From MADRE2 sp964397015 (GTDB taxonomy: Bacteria; Desulfobacterota; Desulfobacteria; Desulfobacterales; Desulfobacteraceae), in contig CAYNHL010000068.1 in assembly GCA_964397015.1 (NCBI GenBank), positions 1 to 19,760 on the forward strand: 19,760 bases of DNA, read 5' to 3'. This document shows positions 6,923 to 15,135 of this stretch, piece after piece. Numbering within the stretch: position 1 is the stretch's first letter; each line of letters starts with the position of its first letter. The notes under the pieces are model-generated. The model did no database searches. It had not been told where the DNA came from and saw only the letters and a list, made by a program, of their open reading frames with translations. The position numbers and the translations under genes were made by a program.

Positions 6923-7798
6923 ATGTATCATTATATTAAAAAAGCGCTGATCGATATCAGGTCCAACCGTTTTTTAAATATGATCACGATCATGACCATT
7001 GCGTTGTCCATACTGGTCATAAGCGTGTTCATGCTTTTTTTCGAAAATGCCAGCAGGTTCCTGGAATCGTTGAACCAGGGGGGCCGGGCCATGGTTTACC
7101 TCGAGGATACTTTTACCATAGACCGCCTGCCTCAATTGAAAGAAAAGCTCAATAACCTGGGAGATATTATCGAGATCACCTTTATCAGCAAGGAAAAAGC
7201 TCTGGAAAAACTTAAGCATGACATGGCCTCCAGGAGCGCTTTTTTCGACACTCTCAAGGACAATCCCCTTCCGGATGCGCTTGAAATAAGGATGAAGGCG
7301 TCCAGGGATTTTGAGAAGGTAAAACAACTGGCAGATGACATCGAGAAGCTTCCCCTTGTCGAGGACGTGGAATACGGCCAGGGATGGCTTGCCAGGTTTA
7401 TCAATATTTTCAATTTGTTCAAGATCACAGGATATGCAATGAGCAGCCTGTTTTTCATGATCGCCCTGTTTATTACAGCCAATACTGTCCGGCTGGCATT
7501 TTATTCGCGGCAGACCGAGGTGGAGGTGATGCGGCTTGTCGGTGCCACCGAAGGATTCATCAAGGCACCTTTTTATGCCGAAGGCCTCATCCAGGGCCTG
7601 CTTGGCGGCATAATAGGGGTGATCATCCTTCTGGTCAGTTTTATCGCGGTTTCCTCGGGCATCAGTGAAACCCTGGCATCCTACGTGTTTATTGACATAC
7701 GCTTTTTGTCGTTTACCACAGTTGCCCTGTTGATTTTAAGCGCTACATTTTTAGGCTGGTTCGGATGTTATCTTTCATTAAAACAATTGCTCAGATAA
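6923..7798 (+). CDS. ftsX: Cell division protein FtsX (permease-like)
   Basis: Inner-membrane partner of FtsE that transmits ATP hydrolysis to periplasmic murein-hydrolase activators. The 291-residue product has the expected four membrane segments at about residues 19-40, 166-190, 222-244 and 262-287, with a large periplasmic loop (about 42-160) between the first two. MRLVGATEGFIKAPFYAEG after the second helix is the conserved FtsX/MacB-like cytoplasmic segment. The nearest purine-rich ribosome site (AGAGGA, 6901-6906) is unusually far, about 16 bases, from the ATG at 6923. The 3' end overlaps the envC-like gene by 34 bp, which suggests translational coupling of FtsX with its expected periplasmic partner. 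Confidence 0.93.
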   Translation: MYHYIKKALIDIRSNRFLNMITIMTIALSILVISVFMLFFENASRFLESLNQGGRAMVYLEDTFTIDRLPQLKEKLNNLGDIIEITFISKEKALEKLKHDMASRSAFFDTLKDNPLPDALEIRMKASRDFEKVKQLADDIEKLPLVEDVEYGQGWLARFINIFNLFKITGYAMSSLFFMIALFITANTVRLAFYSRQTEVEVMRLVGATEGFIKAPFYAEGLIQGLLGGIIGVIILLVSFIAVSSGISETLASYVFIDIRFLSFTTVALLILSATFLGWFGCYLSLKQLLR

Positions 7799-9204
7799 TC
7801 ACGGTTTCTTTAGCTGCCGCTATCTTGTGCCCCGGCACCGCGCTTTTAAGCCAGGCTGCGGAACAAAAACCGCTCTGCAAAGGCAGCGTGACCGCCCACC
7901 GGTTGAACCTGAGGGCCGAACCTTCAAGGTTTTCCGACGTGGTGATTATTCTCGAGAAAAATGACATTGTCGACGTGTACGAGAAAAAAGGCGGTGCCGG
8001 CGGCTGGCTGCAGGTGAGGTATGAAAACTACCGGGGCTATCTCCGGAACAGGCCGCAGTATATCCGGCTGATCCCCCTGGATGCCGTGACTGGATCCAAA
8101 ACCGCTGTTGAAAAAAAACCGGCCGAAGATCTGCAGGTGGTAAAAAAGCGGCAGCAGATTACAAAAAAGATTGAAAAAGAGCAGGAAAAGATCAGTTCCT
8201 TTTCAGGTGAGGAATCAAAAATTATAGAGGGACTCAACGAGATCGATTTTGCCTTGAACCGTGCCCGGGTCAATGCCGCGTCACTTTCGGAAGACATCCG
8301 GATGCTGTCCGGTAAAATAGATGATATCAAGGCCCGGCAGAAAAAACTGTCCTCTGAAGTCCGGAAAAATACAGGTTATGCCGGCAAACGTCTGGATGCC
8401 CTGTACAGGCTGAACATGATCGGCCGTCTTGAAATTGCCGGACCGCCCCGGTCGATATTTGATTTTTTTCTCAAACAGCGTGCCATGAAAAGGGTGATCC
8501 AGTCGGATTTTCAGGTCATTGAAAAGCAGGTTCAGGATATGAAACAACTGGCGGCACTAGGTGAGACCCTTGAAGAACAGTACAGGGTAAAGCTGGATCT
8601 GGAAAAAGAGCTGGAATTCCAGATCCGGATCAAAGAACAGGAAAGCCGGAAAAAAGAGACCATACTCTCAAATATCAGGAGCCAGAAGAAACTTGCCCTT
8701 GCTGCTGTTGAATCGCTCAAGGAGGCGGCAAGGCAGCTGGATACCAGGATAGGCCGCATGAAACAGCCGGCAGGCCGGCAGCAGGCAGGCCATCTTTTTA
8801 CCGACTGCAAGGGCAGGCTGCAGTTTCCGGTCCAGGGAAATGTCATTTCAAGGTTCGGGCCTTCCAAGTCCGAAGATTACGGCTCTTTTACATTCCAGAG
8901 CGGTATCGATATCAAAACGGAGCGCGGGGAGCCTGTCAAGTCCGTATTCAACGGCGAGATTTTGTTTGCCGAATGGCTCAAGGGCTATGGCAATGTGATC
9001 ATTGTCAATCACGGCGAAAATTATTATTCCCTGTATGCCCATCTCGAGGAAATTTTCAAAGCCCCGGGTGAAAAGGTCGAAACCGGTGAAGTTATCGCTA
9101 CAGCAGGCGATACCGGTTCCATCAAGGGCCTGTGCCTGCATTTTGAATTGCGGCATCATGGAAAACCCATTGATCCGCTAAAATGGTTGCAAAAAGGAGC
9201 GTAA
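7765..9204 (+). CDS. envC: EnvC-like murein hydrolase activator: SH3b, coiled coil, degenerate LytM/M23 domain
   Basis: Predicted periplasmic factor controlled by FtsEX that activates cell-wall amidases at the septum. The 479-residue product has a signal peptide (about 1-31, ending near SQAA), a bacterial SH3 domain (about 37-105, with LNLRAEPS and GWLQVRY...GYLR), a long coiled coil (about 118-335), and a C-terminal M23/LytM domain (about 350-479). The catalytic site is degenerate. The HxGxD zinc motif reads QSGID, so Gln378 replaces His while Asp382 is kept. The HxH motif reads CLH, so Cys457 replaces the first His while His459 is kept. His426 in LYAHL is present. E. coli EnvC is also an inactive LytM protein that activates AmiA/AmiB, so a regulatory role is inferred. 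The N-terminal SH3b domain is absent from E. coli EnvC. The gene overlaps ftsX by 34 bp and ends one base before ctpA. Confidence 0.9.
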   Translation: MLSFIKTIAQIITVSLAAAILCPGTALLSQAAEQKPLCKGSVTAHRLNLRAEPSRFSDVVIILEKNDIVDVYEKKGGAGGWLQVRYENYRGYLRNRPQYIRLIPLDAVTGSKTAVEKKPAEDLQVVKKRQQITKKIEKEQEKISSFSGEESKIIEGLNEIDFALNRARVNAASLSEDIRMLSGKIDDIKARQKKLSSEVRKNTGYAGKRLDALYRLNMIGRLEIAGPPRSIFDFFLKQRAMKRVIQSDFQVIEKQVQDMKQLAALGETLEEQYRVKLDLEKELEFQIRIKEQESRKKETILSNIRSQKKLALAAVESLKEAARQLDTRIGRMKQPAGRQQAGHLFTDCKGRLQFPVQGNVISRFGPSKSEDYGSFTFQSGIDIKTERGEPVKSVFNGEILFAEWLKGYGNVIIVNHGENYYSLYAHLEEIFKAPGEKVETGEVIATAGDTGSIKGLCLHFELRHHGKPIDPLKWLQKGA

Positions 9205-9205
9205 C

Positions 9206-10540
9206 ATGAAAGATACGAAAAAAGTCATCTTTTACAGGCTCACCGTTATCATGACTGTAATGGCCATGGCGGCCGGTGCGGCTGTCTGTTATCCGGCCCG
9301 GGCCGGGGAAGATAAAATTTATCAATCGTTGAAATTATTTACAGATGTTCTCGAAGAACTCGAAAAAAATTACGTCGATACCGTGGATCCCAATGAATTG
9401 ATTCATAATGCCATCAAAGGCATGGTGGCAGACCTGGACCCGCATTCCAGTTTCATGCCGCCCGAGGCTTTTGAGGAACTTCAGGACGATACCAAGGGAG
9501 AGTTCAGCGGTATCGGGATTGTCATAACGCTAAAGGACGGCATCCTGACGGTGATTTCCCCCATCGAGGGAACACCTGCATACAAGGCCGGTATCAAGGC
9601 CGGGGATGCAATTGTCAAGATAGATGATACATCCACCAGGGACATGCAGTTGTGGGAGGCGGTGAAAAAAATGCGGGGCCCCAGGTCTGAAGAGGTGACC
9701 CTTACCATTATCCGTGAAAACGTGAAAGATCCGATTGTGATCACGCTCAAGAGGGATATAATTCCCATGGAAAGCGTCAAGGCCACAATGCTGTCACCGG
9801 GATACGGATACCTGCGTATAACCAACTTCAGAGTGGATACAGACAGGGAAATCATTGCGGCGCTCGATGAACTCGAGTCCGGCAATGAAGGCCCGCTATC
9901 CGGATTGATCATGGACCTGCGGCATAATCCAGGTGGCCTGCTGACCCAGGCGATCAGGGTGGCGGATATTTTCATGTCATCCGGAACCGTGGTCTCGATC
10001 AAGGGGCGCAAGGATGAAGAAAAGGACGTCTATACCGCGCGTGCCGATGATTTTGACCGCCAGTACCCCGTTGTAGTATTGATTAACAGCGGCAGTGCTT
10101 CTGCTTCGGAAATCGTGGCAGGTGCGCTGCAGGATCATCACCGTGCGCTGATCCTCGGGATCCCTTCTTTTGGAAAGGGGTCTGTCCAGACCGTACGCCC
10201 GCTCAAGGACGGATTCGGGCTCAAGTATACCATCGCAAGGTATTATACACCCAGCGGACGGTCTATTCAAAGCAAGGGAATCGAGCCTGATATAAGGGTG
10301 GCCCATGAAATTCTGCCTGTGACTGAAAAAGAAGAATCCGCCTTTGACCGAATGCTCCGGGAAAAAGATCTGAAAAACAGCCTGGAACCGGAGAAAACGG
10401 AACCGGAAACCACAAACGATACTGATACCCAGGGCAGCACGACCCTCGATAAAGACGAATTGGCGCGGGATGTCCAGATTATCAGGGCTCTTGATATTTT
10501 AATCGGTTATAAAGTGTTCAGTAAAATAAATGGCAACTAA
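9206..10540 (+). CDS. ctpA: C-terminal processing peptidase, S41 family (CtpA-like)
   Basis: Periplasmic serine protease that trims or degrades proteins from their C-termini; in other bacteria Ctp/Prc enzymes control peptidoglycan hydrolases. The 444-residue product has a signal peptide (about 1-33, ending near ARAG), a helical segment with NAIKGMVADLDPHSSFM, a PDZ domain (about 95-175, with GIGIVITL and GIKAGD), and the S41 core. The Ser/Lys dyad is visible as GSASASEIVAG (Ser299) and FGKGSVQT (Lys324), the usual 25 residues apart. A charged, Glu/Thr-rich tail follows about residue 370. AAGGAG precedes the ATG, which lies one base after the envC stop. The last 11 bp overlap the yibQ-like gene. 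Its place between envC and yibQ suggests a role in turnover of division hydrolases or their regulators. Confidence 0.94.
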   Translation: MKDTKKVIFYRLTVIMTVMAMAAGAAVCYPARAGEDKIYQSLKLFTDVLEELEKNYVDTVDPNELIHNAIKGMVADLDPHSSFMPPEAFEELQDDTKGEFSGIGIVITLKDGILTVISPIEGTPAYKAGIKAGDAIVKIDDTSTRDMQLWEAVKKMRGPRSEEVTLTIIRENVKDPIVITLKRDIIPMESVKATMLSPGYGYLRITNFRVDTDREIIAALDELESGNEGPLSGLIMDLRHNPGGLLTQAIRVADIFMSSGTVVSIKGRKDEEKDVYTARADDFDRQYPVVVLINSGSASASEIVAGALQDHHRALILGIPSFGKGSVQTVRPLKDGFGLKYTIARYYTPSGRSIQSKGIEPDIRVAHEILPVTEKEESAFDRMLREKDLKNSLEPEKTEPETTNDTDTQGSTTLDKDELARDVQIIRALDILIGYKVFSKINGN

Positions 10541-11612
10541 AAAGAAAACATCCGTTTCAAAACGGGGCACAGCTTCAAAGAAACGAAAAAAAAGTCCAAA
10601 AAAGCCCCCATTGGTCGATGAGCTGAAAAAAGTCGTTTTCGGCTTGACTGTTTTGCTCTTCATGGTGGTTATCGGGGCAATGATCGCCGATGTCCTGATT
10701 AACGACCGTCCGGCCCGGAAAGCTGACCCGGCTCAAGAATCCCCTGTTGATGAGCCTGTTGTAACAGAACCCGGTACTTCGGCACCTGATGTCATAGAAC
10801 CGGAAGCTAAAGATCCTGCACCCGGGCCTTTGAAAAAAATTGTGCCCAAGACCAGAAAAGAGATCAAATTTGAAATCTTTGATGATGTCGAGCCTCCCGA
10901 ATCCATTCCCGCCCCGGAAATCAAGCCGGAGGAAAAACCCCGTGTGCCGGTTATTGCAATCATCATCGATGATATAGGATATGACCGCAGGATGGCCAGG
11001 GCGTTCTGCGATATAGATCCTCGCATTACCTTTTCAATTTTACCCCTGGCCCCCCACGGCCGGGAGATTGCCGGCTACCTGCATGAAAGGGGTGCGCAGC
11101 TGATGCTTCATCTGCCCATGGAGCCGGAGGAATTCCCGGAGATAAACCCCGGTCCCGGCGCCATTTTGGCGGATATGCCGCCTGATGTCCTTTTGTTTCA
11201 GCTCAAGCAGAACCTGGATGACATTCCTTATATATCAGGAGTGAACAACCACATGGGGTCCAGAATTACCGCCATGTCGGAAAAGATGAACCAGATCTTT
11301 ACCATATTGAAAAAGCGGGATTTGTTTTTTGTTGACTCGATGACGGCCCATAACTCGGAATGCAGGGCTTCGGCCCGCCTTTTGCAGCTTAAGTTCGCCA
11401 CAAGGGATGTCTTTTTGGATAATATCCAGGAACCGGCCTATATTACCGGACAATTCAACGAACTGCTGGAGATGGCCAGGCGGAGGGGGATGGCAATCGG
11501 CATCGGCCATCCCTACAAGGCAACACTTGAGACCCTGCAAAAAGAACTGCCGAAATTAGAGGGCCGGTTTGAGATTGTGCCGGTTAAAAACCTGACTTAC
11601 ATTCCGGGCTGA
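10530..11612 (+). CDS. Divergent polysaccharide deacetylase family protein (YibQ-like)
   Basis: Membrane-anchored protein with a periplasmic NodB-like fold of the divergent polysaccharide deacetylase family (Pfam Polysacc_deac_2, COG2861, E. coli YibQ). The 360-residue product starts with a very Lys-rich cytoplasmic segment (residues 1-34), then one membrane helix (about 35-57), a Pro/Glu-rich spacer (about 60-136), and the enzyme-like domain (about 138-360). Landmarks are IAIIIDDIGYD (Asp147-Asp148), FSILPLAPH, LMLHLPMEP, NNHMGS and GIGHPY. Substrate and activity are unproven; a sugar of the cell wall or a lipid carrier is inferred from the family. The gene overlaps ctpA by 11 bp and lacks a clear ribosome site, so translation is probably coupled. 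In E. coli envC and yibQ are also adjacent, which supports a shared envelope role. Confidence 0.88.
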   Translation: MATKKKTSVSKRGTASKKRKKSPKKPPLVDELKKVVFGLTVLLFMVVIGAMIADVLINDRPARKADPAQESPVDEPVVTEPGTSAPDVIEPEAKDPAPGPLKKIVPKTRKEIKFEIFDDVEPPESIPAPEIKPEEKPRVPVIAIIIDDIGYDRRMARAFCDIDPRITFSILPLAPHGREIAGYLHERGAQLMLHLPMEPEEFPEINPGPGAILADMPPDVLLFQLKQNLDDIPYISGVNNHMGSRITAMSEKMNQIFTILKKRDLFFVDSMTAHNSECRASARLLQLKFATRDVFLDNIQEPAYITGQFNELLEMARRRGMAIGIGHPYKATLETLQKELPKLEGRFEIVPVKNLTYIPG

Positions 11613-12602
11613 TCATGGGCTGACAGGTTTCCATATCCCCCTGTCGCACCATATCCGTGAGAACGGTTCACCCGGAGGCAGGATTTTTCGGAAAAGTCCT
11701 GCAGGATCGATTTTTTCTTCACTGCTGCTGTCATAAAAAGGATCCCAGGGTTCTATGATCACCGGCCCGGCCGTGGTCGATAACATTCTCGGCGCAATTG
11801 GCTCTCCCCAGTCCCGTCGATGCATGGCCGCTTCGAGCGCAGCCCAGTGCCCTGTGTCCGCGATCTGGGTAAGGGTTACCACCGTGGGCGGGCTGAGCGG
11901 GATATCGCCGCTCAGATTCAGCTCAAGGGCTTTTGCAGGTTCGAGCCAGATCCCGTGCAGGGTTTCCTTGTTGTCCGGCCTGCATTGCTGGGCCTTTGGC
12001 ATCGGGACCATGAAAAAACGGGTGTCGAACCGTTTTTTCATTTGTGCCGGGGTGATCCAGTGGGACCATTTTTTCAGCCGTGACAATTCAAGGACCCAGT
12101 TCTCTTCTTCTATTGTTTTTTTGAACCAGCCCGGTTCAAGGTTCCTGTCAAGACGGTAGCTGCATATTTTTTCGATATCGTTCCCGGTTTTTTCACCCAT
12201 GACCACCAGAAAAACCCCGGCTTCTTCAAGGGTTTCACGAATGGCCGCGATACTGAATCCAAGAGCGTCTTCAAACCTAAGTCCCATTGTGGTAAGGTTG
12301 GAGCGGATCCAGGAGCCCGGCACATCCAGGTGGGGTTCCCATGTATCCATCCCCCTGTCCTCAGGGTCTACCCTCCCGCCGGGAAATACGTATAACCCGC
12401 CCATAAAGCCGCTGCGGGTGCTTCGTTTCATCAGGTAAACCTCGATCCGGCCACTGTTTTCCCGAACCAGGATAACTGTGGCGGCAGGATTTATTGCTGT
12501 GGTACTGTCAAGCTCAGGCTTAATGGCATTTCCCTTCAATCTTTCCTCTGTCTTTAAAGCAGATGTGACATCATAACGGCTGAGCGCCGTGAAATCAACC
12601 AT
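11613..12602 (-). CDS. Nudix hydrolase with an extended Nudix box (NUDT19-like)
   Basis: Predicted hydrolase of nucleoside-diphosphate-linked compounds, possibly CoA derivatives if the NUDT19 resemblance holds; the substrate is inference. The 329-residue product has AATVILVRE...LMKRS at the start of the fold, then FPGG (Gly75-76), and IRETLEEAG (about 121-129) carrying the catalytic RExxEE residues. About 45 residues separate the two halves of the box instead of the usual 14 or so, an insertion known from NUDT7/NUDT19-type enzymes. The C-terminal half (HWITP, RFDTRFF) also fits that group. ATG 12602 is chosen; AAGGG lies almost against it, so the site is imperfect. A TTG at 12659 extends the frame by 19 residues without better support. 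Its stop is directly adjacent to the stop of the convergent yibQ-like gene. Confidence 0.82.
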   Translation of the reverse strand: MVDFTALSRYDVTSALKTEERLKGNAIKPELDSTTAINPAATVILVRENSGRIEVYLMKRSTRSGFMGGLYVFPGGRVDPEDRGMDTWEPHLDVPGSWIRSNLTTMGLRFEDALGFSIAAIRETLEEAGVFLVVMGEKTGNDIEKICSYRLDRNLEPGWFKKTIEEENWVLELSRLKKWSHWITPAQMKKRFDTRFFMVPMPKAQQCRPDNKETLHGIWLEPAKALELNLSGDIPLSPPTVVTLTQIADTGHWAALEAAMHRRDWGEPIAPRMLSTTAGPVIIEPWDPFYDSSSEEKIDPAGLFRKILPPGEPFSRIWCDRGIWKPVSP

Positions 12603-12730
12603 TCCCTTCAAGTGTATCTGTATTATCAGAGAGGCCTGGCAACAACCCCTTGACTTCAATGAGCGGTATGGGGTAACAACAATCAGGGGTCATAAAGAGA
12701 CAAGACCCGGAATTTCATCACCTGCAGACC

Positions 12731-12736
12731 AAGGAA
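12731..12736 (+). promoter_or_regulatory. Ribosome binding site deciding the Lon-like start
   Basis: AAGGAA lies eight bases before the ATG at 12745. The frame is open back to 12589, but that region would overlap the 5' end of the divergent Nudix gene and adds 52 residues unlike the family. Confidence 0.6.
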
Positions 12737-12744
12737 ATAACTTT

Positions 12745-15135
12745 ATGATAGAGCAGTACCAGGTTCCTGCCACTGAATTAAGTGCGTCTTTTGATCCGGG
12801 ATTTGTTTTCGATACCACGGATGAACTGTCCCCACTGGATGAAGTCATCGGGCAGAAAAGGGCCGTAGACGCTATAGATTTCGGCCTGAACATGGATACC
12901 CCGGGATACAACATATTTGTGACCGGTGAGGAAGGTACGGGGAAATCCACTATTGTTCGCCACATTCTAACCCGTCATGCCGCAGGACGAAAAACACCGG
13001 ACGATATCTGCCTGGTGCATAATTTCGATGACCCTTTCAATCCTGCTCACCTGTTTTTACCACCGGGAACGGCTCTCCGGTTCAAGCAGCAGATGGCATT
13101 GTTCATCGAGCAGCTCCAGGTAAAAATGCCTCACATGACCGATGATGAAGAATTCCAGAAAAAAATTGCGGACATCCAGAAAAAATATACCGAAAGCAAA
13201 AAAGAGCTGTTTGAAGAGCTGGATGCTTTTGCCGGCAATATTCACATAAAGATCGCCTCCACTGAGAACGGATACCAGGCAGTGGCCATGGACGGCGATC
13301 AGCCCATGAGCCAGGAAGTGTTTGACGCGCTTGCACCTGAGAAGCAGGAATCTGTGACATCCGGTATGGCAAAAGTGACTGAAAAACTGGCAGATGTATT
13401 GAAAAAAGTTGAAGTACTGGACCAGGAAATGCAGATGCGCATGACCGGGATGATATCTGAAAAGGTACAGGACCTGGTGTCAATACAGGCCCGTACCCTG
13501 GACGATTTTGCCGGAAAAACGCAGGCTGTCGGGACCTACCTTAAGCGGGTGCGTTCAGATATTGTTGAAAATATGGCCCTGTTCATGGGCTCCCTGGAGG
13601 CAGAACCCGGTGTTTCCCAGGAAAACCGGAAACTTTCCGACATGGCCGGATCACTTTTGAAACGTTACCAGGTCAATGTCCTGGTGACCCGGCGGAATCA
13701 AACCGGGGCACCGGTAGTCATCGAGTCCAACCCGAGCTTTTCCAGCCTGTTCGGTAAAATTGAAAAACCCATGGTGACCGGACCGTCGTCATCTGATTTT
13801 ACCATGGTACAGGCCGGTTCTCTTCTCGAGGCAAATAACGGGTACCTGGTAATTGAGATAGCATCTGTGCTCGCCCATCCGGAAAGCTGGGAAAAGCTTA
13901 AAGTTTCCCTGCAAAGCCGGGTGCTCCAGATGGAAGATACGTCTGAAAACAGAATGCCCGGGATGTATTACCTCAAACCGCTTCCAATCGATCTGGATGT
14001 CAAGGTTATTCTGCTGGGAAGTTACGAGACTTTCAGGGCAGTCCAGCAGCTTGATCATAAATTCGACAAATTATTCAAGGTCCGTGCTGATTTTGACGAC
14101 GAGGTCCAGTTGTCTGCCGAGACCATGCAACAGTACGCCCGTTTTATTGCAGGTGCCTGCAGGACACAGGCATTACCACCTTTTTCAAGGGCAGCGGTGA
14201 CCAAGGTCATTGAATATTCCTGCCGCCTGGTGGCTGATAAATCCAGGCTCTCCTTGAGGTTCGGCCATGTAATGGGCATGTTGAAAGAGGCCGGTTACTG
14301 GGCTGGCAGGCAAGGGGAACTAACAGTTTCCCACATCCATGTTCAAAAGGCGGTACATGAATTCAGGTTCCGCCATAACCTTTACGAGGAAAAGGTCCAC
14401 CGGGGATTTGAGGATGGAACGGTCCTGATGGATGTAACAGGAATGAAAATCGGCCAGGTCAATGCCCTGGCGGTTTACCAGATGGGCAATATCGCCTTTG
14501 GCCGGCCCGGTAGAATTACCGCGGAATCTTACATGGGTGCCCCCGGCATTATCAATGTCGAACATGAAGCCGACCTGTCCGGAGGAACCCATGATAAAGG
14601 GGTCATGATCATTTCAGGATTCCTGGGCCGAATGTTTGCCCAGGATTATCCGATCAGCGTAACTATTTCCATAACCTTTGAGCAGAATTATTCAGGTGTT
14701 GACGGAGACAGTGCGTCTTCAACCGAATTGTATGCGGTGCTGTCGAGTCTTTCCGATATGCCCGTGAGACAGGGAATTGCCGTGACCGGATCCGTGAATC
14801 AGAAAGGCGAGATCCAGGCTATCGGCGGCGTGAACGAGAAAATCGAAGGATTTTACGATGTCTGTGTTCAAAAAGGGCTTACCGGCGACCAGGGCGTAAT
14901 GATCCCGGCATCCAACATCCGGAACCTGATGCTGCGCAGGGATGTCATTGACTCGGTTGAAAAAGGAAAATTTCATATTTTCGGTGTTCGGACTGTCCAG
15001 GAGGGTATCGAGGTGTTGACCGGTACAAATGCCGGTAAAAAAGATGTTGCGGGCAGATATGCAGAAGGCAGTGTTTTCAGGGCTGTCCAGGAAAAACTGA
15101 AAAAATTTTTTGACCAGTCACGGACCATCAGGTGA
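12745..15135 (+). CDS. ATP-dependent protease, LonB/YcbZ family (AAA_32 + Lon protease domain)
   Basis: Soluble ATP-dependent serine protease of the Lon-related YcbZ/LonB group (COG1067). In the 796-residue product the N-terminal part holds GQKRAVDAIDFGL and Walker A (TGEEGTGKST, residues 60-69). A coiled-coil insertion (about 105-290) follows, then the second half of the AAA module with ANNGYLVIEIASVL where Walker B is expected. The C-terminal protease domain (about 560-770) has DGDSASS with catalytic Ser656 and GGVNEKIEGF with Lys699. Length is typical of the family. The start at 12745 is set by AAGGAA; no convincing promoter was chosen, though TTGACT at 12650-12655 is a possible -35. The stop overlaps the sensor kinase start (TGATG), so protease and kinase should be made together. 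Substrates are unknown. Confidence 0.93.
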   Translation: MIEQYQVPATELSASFDPGFVFDTTDELSPLDEVIGQKRAVDAIDFGLNMDTPGYNIFVTGEEGTGKSTIVRHILTRHAAGRKTPDDICLVHNFDDPFNPAHLFLPPGTALRFKQQMALFIEQLQVKMPHMTDDEEFQKKIADIQKKYTESKKELFEELDAFAGNIHIKIASTENGYQAVAMDGDQPMSQEVFDALAPEKQESVTSGMAKVTEKLADVLKKVEVLDQEMQMRMTGMISEKVQDLVSIQARTLDDFAGKTQAVGTYLKRVRSDIVENMALFMGSLEAEPGVSQENRKLSDMAGSLLKRYQVNVLVTRRNQTGAPVVIESNPSFSSLFGKIEKPMVTGPSSSDFTMVQAGSLLEANNGYLVIEIASVLAHPESWEKLKVSLQSRVLQMEDTSENRMPGMYYLKPLPIDLDVKVILLGSYETFRAVQQLDHKFDKLFKVRADFDDEVQLSAETMQQYARFIAGACRTQALPPFSRAAVTKVIEYSCRLVADKSRLSLRFGHVMGMLKEAGYWAGRQGELTVSHIHVQKAVHEFRFRHNLYEEKVHRGFEDGTVLMDVTGMKIGQVNALAVYQMGNIAFGRPGRITAESYMGAPGIINVEHEADLSGGTHDKGVMIISGFLGRMFAQDYPISVTISITFEQNYSGVDGDSASSTELYAVLSSLSDMPVRQGIAVTGSVNQKGEIQAIGGVNEKIEGFYDVCVQKGLTGDQGVMIPASNIRNLMLRRDVIDSVEKGKFHIFGVRTVQEGIEVLTGTNAGKKDVAGRYAEGSVFRAVQEKLKKFFDQSRTIR

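Noticed and set aside
12650..12679. TTGACT with a -10 near 12674 as a lon promoter, possibly heat-shock type
   Set aside because: The -10 matches poorly (TAACAA) and no sigma32-type CCCAT box is present at the right distance.
12589..12744. Upstream extension of the Lon-like protein
   Set aside because: It would overlap the 5' end of the divergent Nudix gene, adds residues unlike the family, and AAGGAA precedes the ATG at 12745.
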